Assembly (NCBI RefSeq): GCF_026343185.1
Contig: NZ_JAPEMA010000001.1
Location: 4,030,001 to 4,094,000 of the forward strand
Length of the DNA: 64,000 bases
Source: Streptomyces sp. NBC_00091
Lineage (GTDB): Bacteria; Actinomycetota; Actinomycetes; Streptomycetales; Streptomycetaceae
Direction: 5' to 3'
The translations under genes and the position numbers were made by a program. How positions within the stretch are numbered: position 1 is the stretch's first letter; each line of letters opens with the position of its first letter. Positions 1-8,516 of the stretch are shown in pieces. The notes below the pieces were generated by a model. It searched no databases, was not told the origin of the DNA, and was given only the letters and a program-made list of their open reading frames with translations.

Positions 1-2192
1 CCGACCTCGACGCCGCCGATCTGAAGAAGCTGGTCAAGTCCTTCAAGAAGATCGTCGCGAAGGAGGCCGGCCGGGAGTTCCCGCAGGACGCCCGCGAGCA
101 GCTCGACCTCGCCGTCGAGGCCGTCTTCAACTCCTGGAACACCGACCGCGCCAAGCTCTACCGCCGCCAGGAGCGCATCCCGAGCGACCTGGGCACCGCG
201 GTCAACATCTGCTCCATGGTCTTCGGCAACCTCGGCCCCGACTCGGGCACCGGCGTCGCCTTCACCCGCGACCCGGCCAGCGGCCACGCGGGCGTCTACG
301 GCGACTACCTGCAGAACGCCCAGGGCGAGGACGTCGTCGCGGGTATCCGCAACACCGTCCCGCTGGCGGACCTGGAGGCCATCGACAAGGCCTCGTACGA
401 CCAGCTCATGACGATCATGACGACGCTGGAGACCCACTACAAGGATCTCTGCGACATCGAGTTCACCATCGAGCGCGGCCAGCTGTGGATGCTCCAGACC
501 CGCGTCGGCAAGCGCACCGCCGGCGCCGCCTTCCGCATCGCCACCCAGCTCGTGGACCAGGGCCTGATCAGCGAGGCCGAGGCGCTCCAGCGCGTCACCG
601 GCCACCAGCTGGCCCAGCTGATGTTCCCCCGCTTCGACGACGATGCGAAGACCACCCTGCTGGGCCGCGGCATCGCCGCCTCCCCGGGTGCGGCGGTCGG
701 CAAGGCCGTCTTCGACTCGTACACGGCCGTCAAGTGGTCCCGCTCGGGCGAGAAGGTCATCCTGATCCGCCGCGAGACCAATCCCGACGACCTCGACGGC
801 ATGATCGCCTCCGAGGGCATCCTGACCTCGCGCGGCGGCAAGACCTCGCACGCCGCCGTCGTCGCCCGCGGCATGGGCAAGACCTGCGTCTGCGGCGCCG
901 AGGAGCTCGACGTCGACACCAAGCGCCGCCGGATGACGGTCGGCGAGACGGTCATCGAAGAGGGCGACGTCGTCTCCATCGACGGCTCCACCGGCAAGGT
1001 GTACCTCGGTGAGGTACCCGTCGTACCGTCCCCGGTCGTCGAGTACTTCGAGGGCCGCATGCACGCCGGCGCCGACGACGCCGACGAGCTGGTCGCCGCC
1101 GTGCACCGGATCATGGCCTACGCGGACCGCGTCCGCCGCCTGCGGGTGCGCGCCAACGCCGACAACGCCGAGGACGCGCTGCGCGCCCGCCGTTTCGGCG
1201 CCCAGGGCATCGGCCTGTGCCGCACGGAGCACATGTTCCTCGGCGAGCGCCGTGGACTCGTGGAGCGACTGATCCTCGCGGACACCGACAGCGAGCGCGA
1301 GGAGGCACTCAGTGCCCTCCTGCCGCTCCAGAAGAAGGACTTCGTCGAGCTGTTCGAGGCGATGGACGGCCTGCCCGTCACCGTCCGCCTGCTCGACCCG
1401 CCGCTGCACGAGTTCCTGCCCGACATCACCGAGCTGTCGGTGCGCGTCGCCCTCGCCGAGTCCCGCAAGGACGCCAACGAGAACGACCTGCGCCTGCTCC
1501 AGGCCGTGCACAAGCTGCACGAGCAGAACCCGATGCTGGGTCTGCGCGGCGTCCGCCTGGGCCTGGTCATCCCCGGTCTGTTCAAGATGCAGGTCCGGGC
1601 GATCGCCGAGGCCGCCGCCGAGCGCAAGAACGCCAAGGGCGACCCGCGCGCCGAGATCATGGTCCCGCTCGTCGGCACCGTGCAGGAGCTGGAGATCGTC
1701 CGCGACGAGGCCGACCAGGTCATCGCCGAGGTCGAGGCCGCCACCGGTACGAACCTCAAGCTGACCATCGGCACGATGATCGAGCTGCCGCGCGCCGCGC
1801 TGACCGCCGCCCAGATCGCCGAGGCCGCGCAGTTCTTCTCCTTCGGCACGAACGACCTGACCCAGACGGTGTGGGGCTTCTCCCGCGACGACGTCGAGGC
1901 CAGCTTCTTCACCGCCTACCTGGAGAAGGGCATCTTCGGGGTCTCGCCCTTCGAGACCATCGACAGGGACGGCGTCGGCTCGCTCGTGCGCCACGCGGTC
2001 AAGCAGGGCCGGGCCACCCGCCCCGACCTCAAGCTCGGCGTCTGCGGCGAGCACGGCGGCGACCCGGAGTCGGTGCACTTCTTCCACGAGGTCGGCCTCG
2101 ACTACGTCTCCTGCTCGCCGTTCCGGATCCCGGTGGCGCGCCTGGAGGCCGGCCGCGCCGCCGCCGAGGCCAAGGGCTCCGACAGCCGCTGA
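1..2192 (+). CDS. ppdK: Pyruvate, phosphate dikinase, 3' part
   Basis: Interconverts pyruvate, ATP and phosphate with phosphoenolpyruvate, AMP and pyrophosphate in the cytoplasm. The frame is open from base 3 and gives about 729 residues; the N-terminal part of the nucleotide-binding domain (roughly 150-180 residues of a protein usually near 880-910) lies before the window. Visible are the swivelling phosphohistidine domain with GGKTSHAAVVARGMG (catalytic His codon 849-851) and the C-terminal PEP-binding barrel with GIGLCRTEHMF, RLLDPPLHEFLP, SFGTNDLTQ and the catalytic Cys in GVCGEHGG. The end of the gene is followed by a strong hairpin. Assignment is firm; only the 5' end is missing. Confidence 0.97.
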   Translation, partial: DLDAADLKKLVKSFKKIVAKEAGREFPQDAREQLDLAVEAVFNSWNTDRAKLYRRQERIPSDLGTAVNICSMVFGNLGPDSGTGVAFTRDPASGHAGVYGDYLQNAQGEDVVAGIRNTVPLADLEAIDKASYDQLMTIMTTLETHYKDLCDIEFTIERGQLWMLQTRVGKRTAGAAFRIATQLVDQGLISEAEALQRVTGHQLAQLMFPRFDDDAKTTLLGRGIAASPGAAVGKAVFDSYTAVKWSRSGEKVILIRRETNPDDLDGMIASEGILTSRGGKTSHAAVVARGMGKTCVCGAEELDVDTKRRRMTVGETVIEEGDVVSIDGSTGKVYLGEVPVVPSPVVEYFEGRMHAGADDADELVAAVHRIMAYADRVRRLRVRANADNAEDALRARRFGAQGIGLCRTEHMFLGERRGLVERLILADTDSEREEALSALLPLQKKDFVELFEAMDGLPVTVRLLDPPLHEFLPDITELSVRVALAESRKDANENDLRLLQAVHKLHEQNPMLGLRGVRLGLVIPGLFKMQVRAIAEAAAERKNAKGDPRAEIMVPLVGTVQELEIVRDEADQVIAEVEAATGTNLKLTIGTMIELPRAALTAAQIAEAAQFFSFGTNDLTQTVWGFSRDDVEASFFTAYLEKGIFGVSPFETIDRDGVGSLVRHAVKQGRATRPDLKLGVCGEHGGDPESVHFFHEVGLDYVSCSPFRIPVARLEAGRAAAEAKGSDSR

Positions 2193-2244
2193 GGCCCCCC
2201 AGGGGCCCGCTGAGGCCCCGCAGGGCCGCCGAGCCCCCCTGACT

Positions 2245-2283
2245 GCGCCCGCCCCCGGTTCCCTGACTGCCGGGGGCGGGCGC
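2245..2283 (+). terminator. Hairpin terminator after ppdK
   Basis: GCGCCCGCCCCCGG (2245-2258) pairs perfectly with its complement at 2270-2283 around an 11-base loop, 52 bases after the ppdK stop. There is no T tract, which is usual for Streptomyces terminators. Confidence 0.75.
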
Positions 2284-2339
2284 CTCCATTTCCGGTGCGG
2301 GCCGTATCGCGAAATATTCAACAAAGTCATTACGGCGCC

Positions 2340-2373
2340 AGGCGGTGGACGGATCCCCACCCGTCCACCGCCT
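2340..2373. terminator. Second hairpin in the ppdK downstream gap
   Basis: AGGCGGTGGACGG (2340-2352) pairs with CCGTCCACCGCCT (2361-2373). It lies in the 426-base gap between ppdK and the next gene. The rest of that gap holds a short AT-rich stretch near 2308-2330 and no convincing gene; the promoter of the following regulator must lie between 2374 and 2618, but I cannot place it. Confidence 0.5.
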
Positions 2374-2618
2374 GCCGCCTATCTGCCAGGCACGTCGGCG
2401 CTTCCCGGTGCGACCGACCGCCAGGCCCCGCAAAGCCCCCCACGGCCTTCACGGAGCGTTTCGGTCGCACTGGAGTGTGTCTGGCGGAGTACAGGATTTC
2501 GCTTGTCACGCCTCCGCCGAAAGGGGTTTCAACTGTGGCCGAAAGGGCGTGGTGACCACGTGTGACGGCATGCATACTCATGGGGCGGGGGGATTGCGGT
2601 TGCACAGGTGGGGGTTCG

Positions 2619-3644
2619 GTGCTTCGTATCCATTTCACTGGAGTGGACCTGGCACGCGTACGGATGGCAGGGCGTCCCGATGCGTTGTGGGAAACGATTC
2701 TTAGTTTTCATCGCTTAAGGGACCGGCGTGACGCCCGGTTCTTCGGCGAATGGCGTACGGAAACCCGGAGCAGGTTGAATGGTGAAACAAGGCTGCTGGG
2801 TGCGCTCATACCGGCTCGTGGCTATTTCCCCGATTTCCTGACCCCGGCCGAGGGCCAGTACGGGTGGGACCTCGGCCTCGACGCACTGCGCGGGCTGCGC
2901 CCCGAGCGGCTGCGGCGCGAGCTGTCCCTCGTGGGCGCCGGCGCCGGTACGGGCTTCGGCGCGGCCTTCGGGACCCCGCCGCCGACCCGGCTGCGGGAGC
3001 TGATGGACGGGGGCACCAAGCACCTGCCCCGGCTGCTCGGCGAGCTCCGCGCGTACCACCGGGCGGCCGTGGAGCCGTACTGGACCCACATCCAGGCCCA
3101 GATAGAGGCCGAGCGGGCGGCACGCGGCCGCGCCCTCCTCGACGGCGGCGCGGACGAGCTGCTGGCCTCGCTGCCGCCGATGCTGCGCTGGCGGGCCCCG
3201 GTGCTGGAGTGCGAGTACCCGGTGGACCGGGACGTACGGCTGCGCGGGCGCGGGCTGCTGCTCCAGCCGTCCTTCTTCTGCCGCCGTACCGCGGTGACCC
3301 TGCACGACCCGGAGCTACCGCCGGTGCTGGTCTACCCGGCCGCCGCCCAGCTGGCCTCCGCGGCGGCGGGCGGGGAGGCCGCCCGGCCGGAGGAGCAGCG
3401 CCAGCGCACCCTGGGCAAGCTGGTGGGCCACACCCGCTCGGTGGTGCTGCGGGCCATCGGGGACGGGGCCACCACCAGCGAGCTGGCCCGCCGGGCCGGG
3501 GTCTCCCTGGCCTCCGCGAGCCAGCACGCCTGCGTGATGCGCGAGGCGGGCCTGGTGACGACCCTGCGCCACGGCAACGCGGTCCTGCACACGGTGACCC
3601 CGCTGGGCGCTGCCCTGCTCAAGGGCGGCGCGGTGGTGTCCTGA
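2619..3644 (+). CDS. ArsR-type winged-helix regulator with long N-terminal domain
   Basis: A 341-residue DNA-binding protein. The last 70 or so residues form a winged helix: GHTRSVVLRAIGDGATTSEL, then recognition-helix-like RAGVSLASASQHACVM, then a wing with TLRHGNAVLHTVTPLG. The first 250 residues resemble the DUF5937-type sensor domain found in many Streptomyces ArsR-like regulators; the ligand is unknown. The GTG at 2619 is chosen because VLRIHFTGVDLARVRM is a typical opening for this family and a G-rich ribosome site (GGTGGGG) precedes it; an in-frame ATG at 2562 would add 19 unlikely residues. It stands alone, convergent with the next gene, so its target cannot be read from context. Confidence 0.8.
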   Translation: MLRIHFTGVDLARVRMAGRPDALWETILSFHRLRDRRDARFFGEWRTETRSRLNGETRLLGALIPARGYFPDFLTPAEGQYGWDLGLDALRGLRPERLRRELSLVGAGAGTGFGAAFGTPPPTRLRELMDGGTKHLPRLLGELRAYHRAAVEPYWTHIQAQIEAERAARGRALLDGGADELLASLPPMLRWRAPVLECEYPVDRDVRLRGRGLLLQPSFFCRRTAVTLHDPELPPVLVYPAAAQLASAAAGGEAARPEEQRQRTLGKLVGHTRSVVLRAIGDGATTSELARRAGVSLASASQHACVMREAGLVTTLRHGNAVLHTVTPLGAALLKGGAVVS

Positions 3645-3671
3645 AGGATCGGTTCGCCAGGACGTGAAGCG

Positions 3672-3707
3672 GCCCGGCGGGGGAGGCCGTAGCCTTCCCC
3701 GCCGGGC
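3672..3707. terminator. Bidirectional terminator between convergent genes
   Basis: A 16-pair stem (3672-3687 with 3692-3707, one G-T pair, loop CGTA) lies between the stops of the winged-helix regulator and the DUF839 gene and can serve both. Confidence 0.8.
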
Positions 3708-3726
3708 GCCGGGCCGGGAGCGGAGG

Positions 3727-4887
3727 TCAGACCCGGAAGGGGCCGGTCACCTCGTAGGTGATGCCGCCGGAGGAGGAGCCGCTCGTACCGCGCTGGCTGC
3801 TGAAGTAGAGGCGGTTCCCGGCGGGGGAGAAGGCCGGGCCGGTGATCTCGGAGGAGGACTGGCCCGTGACCCGCAGGAAGGGCGCCACCACGTCGTCCGG
3901 GGTGATCACGCAGATCTCCAGGTTGCCGCCGTCCTCCGCGACGTACAGGTCCCCGAAGGAGGACCCCGTCACGTTGTCGACGCCCGTCAGCGGGGCCGCC
4001 CCGCCGGGGACCAGGGAGTCGTCGTAGGCCAGCTCGTAAGTGCTGGTGGCGAGGTTGAGCTGCCAGACCCGGTTGTCACCCTTGGTGGTGAACCAGACCG
4101 TGTCGTTGGCGTAGTGGCAGCCCTCGCCGCCGTTGAACTTCTTCGAGCCCGAGACCTGGGTGCGGGTGGTCGTGGGGGAGCCGTCCGGGTCCGGGACGTT
4201 CTGCCACGTGAAGGAGCCCGAGGTGGCGGTGCCGGCGACGAGCACCTGGAGGGTGCCGGAGGAAAGGTTTCCCCAGGTGGTGGGGATGAAGCGGTAGAAG
4301 CAGCCGCTGGACTCGTCCTCGGTCATGTAGATCACCTTGCGCACCGGGTCGGCGGCGGCCGCCTCGTGCTTGAACTTGCCCATCGCGGAGCGGCGGACGG
4401 CCGCGTTCACCCCGTACGGGTCGGTCTCGTAGACGTAGCCGAGGCTGACCTCCTCGCAGGACAGCCAGGTGTTCCACGGGGTCTTGCCGCCCGCACAGTT
4501 CTGCCGGGTGTTGGACAGGATCCGGTAGGCGCCGGTGACGGTGCCCGAGGAGTTGAACTTCACCGCGCTCGCGCCGCCGCTCGGGTTGATCTCCGAGTTC
4601 GACACGTAGATCCAGCCGGTGCCGTCCGCGAAGCAGGCTCCGCCGTCGGGGGCGTTGTGCCAGGTGTAGGAGGTGCCGGCGACGGTCTGGCCGGACCGGG
4701 CGATCACCCGGCTGCTGAAGCCGGCGGGCAGCATGATGCCGTTCGCGTCCGCCGCGCCCAGGGCCCCGTAGGGCCCGGCGCCGGGCTGGGCGGGGGCCGC
4801 GTAGGCGGCCCCGTGCATGAGCGTGCCGCCGAAGGCGGCAGCCGAGGAGCCGATCACAGCACCGCGCAGGAAAGTACGACGTTCCAC
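3727..4887 (-). CDS. Tat-exported PhoX/DUF839-family protein
   Basis: A 386-residue secreted protein of the DUF839 family, to which PhoX alkaline phosphatases belong. The start is a GTG at 4887 with CAGGAG six bases upstream; the first residues VERRTFLRGAVIG form a twin-arginine signal followed by a hydrophobic stretch and an Ala-x-Ala-like cleavage region ending near AAYAAP. Family-type blocks seen are SCEEVSLGYVYETDP, EAAAADPVRKVIYMTEDE, EGCHYANDTVWFTTKGDNR and DNVTGSSFGDLYVAEDGGN. The acidic residues in these blocks are the kind that bind calcium or iron in PhoX, but I cannot confirm the full metal site. It may be a phosphatase or a related beta-propeller protein of unknown substrate. A palindrome lies 78 bases upstream. 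Confidence 0.82.
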   Translation of the reverse strand: MERRTFLRGAVIGSSAAAFGGTLMHGAAYAAPAQPGAGPYGALGAADANGIMLPAGFSSRVIARSGQTVAGTSYTWHNAPDGGACFADGTGWIYVSNSEINPSGGASAVKFNSSGTVTGAYRILSNTRQNCAGGKTPWNTWLSCEEVSLGYVYETDPYGVNAAVRRSAMGKFKHEAAAADPVRKVIYMTEDESSGCFYRFIPTTWGNLSSGTLQVLVAGTATSGSFTWQNVPDPDGSPTTTRTQVSGSKKFNGGEGCHYANDTVWFTTKGDNRVWQLNLATSTYELAYDDSLVPGGAAPLTGVDNVTGSSFGDLYVAEDGGNLEICVITPDDVVAPFLRVTGQSSSEITGPAFSPAGNRLYFSSQRGTSGSSSGGITYEVTGPFRV

Positions 4888-4964
4888 GGTCACTCCTGTG
4901 GGAGGAAGGCCCCGCGCCCGGTCGGGCGCGAGGTCGCACGCGTCGAGGAACCTAGAGGCGTCGA

Positions 4965-4981
4965 GTTGACGTGACGTCAAC
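4965..4981. promoter_or_regulatory. 17-bp palindrome upstream of the DUF839 gene
   Basis: GTTGACGTGACGTCAAC is a perfect palindrome about one central base. On the minus strand it can also be read as two adjacent 11-base units starting GTTGACG and GTCAACT, loosely like PhoP direct repeats (GTTCACC). The gap 4888-5234 otherwise holds leader sequence of two divergent genes and no further gene. Confidence 0.45.
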
Positions 4982-5234
4982 ACTCCATGACGCCGGAGCG
5001 ACCAGCTCGGGGTCAATCCTCCTGCGGCGACTTCGGCACACCGGCCGCGCCCGTACCGCGCTCCTGCCCGCCTCCCGCGCTCTGCCCGCAGCGGCGGCCT
5101 GACCTGCGGTTTTGTGGTCCGCCGAAGAAATCTCGAAAAAATTTCCCGGGGAGCGATGAGTTTCCCCGGACACCCCGGTCTACCCCTCGAAGGCGCTGGA
5201 CGAGACCGCGCCGCACGAGAGAAGAGGGACCGGG

Positions 5235-5648
5235 ATGTCCGCGAACGCCACCATGATCTTCGTCAACCTGCCCGTCGGGGACCTGGACGCCGCGAAGGCC
5301 TTCTGGGAGAAGCTCGGCTACTCCTTCAACCCGCAGTTCACCGACGAGACCGCGGCCTCCCTGGTGATCAGCGACACCATCTTCGCGATGCTGCTGACCG
5401 AGGAGAAGTTCAAGGAGTTCGCCACCAAGCCGGTGGCCGACGCCTCCAAGACCACCGAGGTCATGGTGGCGCTCAGCGCCGAGAGCCGCGAGAAGGTCGA
5501 CGAGATCGTCGACGCCGCCCTCGCGGCGGGCGCCACCGAGCCCCGCCCCGCCATGGACCTCGGCTTCATGTACGGCCGCGCCTTCGAGGACCTGGACCAC
5601 CACGTGTGGGAGTACGTGTGGATGGACCCGGCCGCCGTCCAGGGCTGA
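5235..5648 (+). CDS. VOC-family (glyoxalase/bleomycin resistance fold) protein
   Basis: A 137-residue cytoplasmic protein with the two beta-alpha-beta-beta-beta modules of the vicinal-oxygen-chelate fold: FVNLPVGDLDAAKAFWEKLG opens the first and the C-terminal module ends in RAFEDLDHHVWEYVWMDP. Proteins of this short lactoylglutathione-lyase-like subgroup are common in actinobacteria and mostly without known substrate. The ATG at 5235 is preceded by GAGGGACCGGG. It converges on nirD with a gap of only seven bases, so it is not part of that operon. Function beyond the fold is not known. Confidence 0.85.
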   Translation: MSANATMIFVNLPVGDLDAAKAFWEKLGYSFNPQFTDETAASLVISDTIFAMLLTEEKFKEFATKPVADASKTTEVMVALSAESREKVDEIVDAALAAGATEPRPAMDLGFMYGRAFEDLDHHVWEYVWMDPAAVQG

Positions 5649-5655
5649 CCGGCGG

Positions 5656-5988
5656 CTACGAGGTCGCGGCGGTCCGCACCGGGTAGGTCCGGACCGCCAC
5701 CTCCTCGTCGTCCAGGCAGCGCCCCGACTCCAGGTCGAACCGCTGCTTCAGCAGCGGCGAGGCCACGAAGGGCCGGCCCGCCGCCCGCCCCACCAGCCCG
5801 CGCGACAGGACGTGCGCGCCGGTGAAGGGGTCCTGGTTGCCGATGGCGTACGGGCGCCCCGCGCGGTCGAGGAAGACCGCGGCCTGGCTCCCGTCGGGCA
5901 GCAGGGCCGCGACCCCGCGCCCGGGAGTGAGCGCCGACAGCTCGCACACCGTCAGCCAGCCTTCGGCCACCCGCAGTTCGACGGTCAT
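5656..5988 (-). CDS. nirD: Nitrite reductase small subunit
   Basis: A 110-residue Rieske-fold subunit that partners NirB in NAD(P)H-dependent reduction of nitrite to ammonium. The order of short strands, the DRAGRPYAIGNQDPFTGA block and the ending RFDLESGRCLDDEEVAVRTY match NirD. As in other NirD proteins, the Cys-His iron-sulfur ligands of true Rieske proteins are absent. Its ATG (5988) overlaps the nirB stop as ATGA, a sign of translational coupling and fixed stoichiometry. It is the last gene of the three-gene nir operon. Confidence 0.93.
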   Translation of the reverse strand: MTVELRVAEGWLTVCELSALTPGRGVAALLPDGSQAAVFLDRAGRPYAIGNQDPFTGAHVLSRGLVGRAAGRPFVASPLLKQRFDLESGRCLDDEEVAVRTYPVRTAATS

Positions 5989-8516
5989 CGGACCGGTCCT
6001 CCAATGGTCAGGACGGCCAGGTCGGGCTTGACCTGGTCGCGCTCGGGAACGAACTTCACGGTGGGGTCGGGAGCTCCGGGCGCGTTCACGAAGGACACGA
6101 ACCGGCGCAGCCGCTCCGGATCCGACAGGGTCTCGGCCCACTCGTCGCGGTAGTGCGCCACGTGCTCGGCCATCAGGGCCTCCAGCTCCGCGCACAGCCC
6201 GAGCGAGTCGTGCATCACCACGTCCCGCAGGTGCTCCAGGCCGCCCTCCAGCCGGTCCAGCCAGGTGGAGGTCCGCTCCAGCCGGTCGGCGGTGCGGATG
6301 TAGAACATCAGGAACCGGTCGATGAGCCGGACCAGTTCGGCGTCCGACAGGTCCTGGGCGAGGAGGTCGGCGTGGCGCGGGGTGGCCCCGCCGTTGCCGC
6401 CGACGTAGAGGTTCCAGCCGCTCGCCGTCGCGATGACCCCGAAGTCCTTGCTCTGCGCCTCCGCGCACTCGCGGGCGCAGCCGGACACCGCCGACTTCAG
6501 CTTGTGCGGGGCGCGCAGGCCCCGGTAGCGCAGCTCCAGGTCGATGGCCATCCGTACGCTGTCCTGGACCCCGTAGCGGCACCAGGTCTGCCCCACGCAG
6601 GACTTCACCGTCCGCAGCGCCTTGCCGTAGGCGTGCCCGGACTCGAAACCGGCGTCGACCAGGCGCGCCCAGATCTGCGGGAGCTGGTCCACGCTCGCGC
6701 CGAAGAGGTCGATGCGCTGACCTCCGGTGATCTTCGTGTAGAGGCCGAAGTCGCGGGCCACCTCCCCGATCACGATCAGCTTGTCGGGGGTGATCTCACC
6801 GCCCGGGATGCGCGGGACGACCGAGTACGAGCCGTTGCGCTGGAGGTTCGCGAGGAAGTGGTCGTTGGTGTCCTGGAGGGCCGCCTGTTCCCCGTCCAGT
6901 ACGTAGCCGCTGGCGCCCAGGGTGGGGGCGAGGGAGGCGATGATCGAGCCGACGGCGGGCTTGCAGACCTCGCAGCCGTCGCCGCCGCGGGCCTCCGTAC
7001 GGCCGTGGCCGTCGAGGATCTCCCGGTACGAGGCCAGGCGCCGGGTGCGGACGATCTCGTACAGCTCGGCCCGGGTGTACGGGAAGCAGCCGCACAGCCC
7101 CTTGTCGGCCGCGGCCGGCAGCAGCTGCCCGATCACCTTGAGGCAGCTGCCGCAGCCGGTGCCGGCCTTGGTGCACTTCTTCACCTCGGGCAGGGTGGCG
7201 CAGGCGGTGATGGCCTTCTTGGTGACGTTGTGACAGGAGCAGATCACCGCCGTGTCGGGCAGCGCGGACGGGCCGAGCGCGACGGGCGCGCCGACGCCGG
7301 CGGGCAGCACCAGCTGCTCGGGGGCGACCGGCAGGACGCTGCCGGTGAGCGGGCGCAGCAGCCCGTACGAGTCCGCGTCGCCGACCAGCACCCCGCCGAG
7401 CAGCACCCCGTCGGCGGAGACGACCAGCTTCTTGTAGACGCCGGAGCGGGAGTCGGACCAGACCACGTCCAGGCTGCCCTCGGCGGCGCCGTGCGCGTCG
7501 CCGAAGGAGGCCACGTCCACGCCGAGGAGCTTGAGCTTCGTGGAGAGGTCGGCGCCGGTGAACTCCTTCTCGCGGCCCAGGAGGTCCTCGGCGGCGGTCT
7601 CGGCCATCTCGTAGCCAGGCGCGACCAGCCCGTAGACGCGGCCGTCGACGGCCTGCGCGCACTCGCCGATGGCGTACACGTGCGGGTCGGAGGTGCGGCA
7701 GCGGGCGTCGACGCTGATGCCGCCGCGCTCGCCGACGGCCAGGCCCGCGGCGCGGGCGAGCTGGTCGCGGGGGCGGACCCCGGCCGAGAAGACCACGAGG
7801 TCGGTGTCGACGGCGGTCCCGTCCGAGAGGCTCATCCCGCGGACGGAGCCGTCCTCACCGGTCAGCACCTCCTGGGTGCCGACCCCGGTGTGCACCGTCA
7901 GGCCCATGGACTCGATGGTGCGCAGCAGGGCGGCGCCGCCGCCCGCGTCCACCTGGACGGGCATCAGGCGGGGCGCGAACTCCACGATGCGGGTGGCGAG
8001 CCCGAGCCCCTGGAGGGCGCCCGCCGCCTCGAGGCCGAGGAGGCCGCCGCCGACGACGGCTCCGCTGGTCCGCGTCTTGGCGTACTCCTCGATCGCGAGG
8101 AGGTCCTCGATGGTGCGGTAGACGAAGCAGCCGGGGGCGTCCTTGCCGGGGACGGGCGGCACGAAGGGGTAGCTGCCGGTCGCAAGGACCAGGACGTCGT
8201 ACGGGAAGACCTGCCCGGAGCGGGAGGTGACGGTACGGGCGCCGGTGTCGACGCGCTCGGCGGGGTCGTCGAGGTGCAGCTCGATGCCGTGCCGCTCCAT
8301 GAAGCCGGCCGGGGTGAGGGAGAGGTCCTCGGGGGTCTTCCCGGAGAAGTACGAGGTGAGCTGGACCCGGTCGTAGGCGGGCCGCGGCTCCTCGCACAGC
8401 ACGGTGATCCGGTGCGTTGCGGTGGCCCCGCGCTCGGCGAGGGCCTCCAGGTAGCGCTGGCCGACCATGCCGTGTCCGATGAGCACGATCGCGGGCAGGG
8501 GCTCGGGCACGGTCAT
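5985..8516 (-). CDS. nirB: Assimilatory nitrite reductase [NAD(P)H], large subunit
   Basis: An 843-residue siroheme flavoenzyme that takes nitrite to ammonium in the cytoplasm. Domains in order: FAD/NAD oxidoreductase (IVLIGHGMVGQRYLEAL near residue 10; VVGGGLLGLEAAGAL for NAD), a BFD-type [2Fe-2S] domain (VICSCHNVTKKAI and CTKAGTGCGSCLKVIG), then the ferredoxin-like and siroheme/4Fe-4S halves with ligand motifs SCVGQTWCRYG and SGCARECAEA. Length is that of the family. The ATG at 8516 follows the stop of the upstream oxidoreductase as TGATG, and its own stop overlaps nirD. Siroheme for this enzyme could come partly from the chelatase at 19600-20325. Confidence 0.96.
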   Translation of the reverse strand: MTVPEPLPAIVLIGHGMVGQRYLEALAERGATATHRITVLCEEPRPAYDRVQLTSYFSGKTPEDLSLTPAGFMERHGIELHLDDPAERVDTGARTVTSRSGQVFPYDVLVLATGSYPFVPPVPGKDAPGCFVYRTIEDLLAIEEYAKTRTSGAVVGGGLLGLEAAGALQGLGLATRIVEFAPRLMPVQVDAGGGAALLRTIESMGLTVHTGVGTQEVLTGEDGSVRGMSLSDGTAVDTDLVVFSAGVRPRDQLARAAGLAVGERGGISVDARCRTSDPHVYAIGECAQAVDGRVYGLVAPGYEMAETAAEDLLGREKEFTGADLSTKLKLLGVDVASFGDAHGAAEGSLDVVWSDSRSGVYKKLVVSADGVLLGGVLVGDADSYGLLRPLTGSVLPVAPEQLVLPAGVGAPVALGPSALPDTAVICSCHNVTKKAITACATLPEVKKCTKAGTGCGSCLKVIGQLLPAAADKGLCGCFPYTRAELYEIVRTRRLASYREILDGHGRTEARGGDGCEVCKPAVGSIIASLAPTLGASGYVLDGEQAALQDTNDHFLANLQRNGSYSVVPRIPGGEITPDKLIVIGEVARDFGLYTKITGGQRIDLFGASVDQLPQIWARLVDAGFESGHAYGKALRTVKSCVGQTWCRYGVQDSVRMAIDLELRYRGLRAPHKLKSAVSGCARECAEAQSKDFGVIATASGWNLYVGGNGGATPRHADLLAQDLSDAELVRLIDRFLMFYIRTADRLERTSTWLDRLEGGLEHLRDVVMHDSLGLCAELEALMAEHVAHYRDEWAETLSDPERLRRFVSFVNAPGAPDPTVKFVPERDQVKPDLAVLTIGGPVR

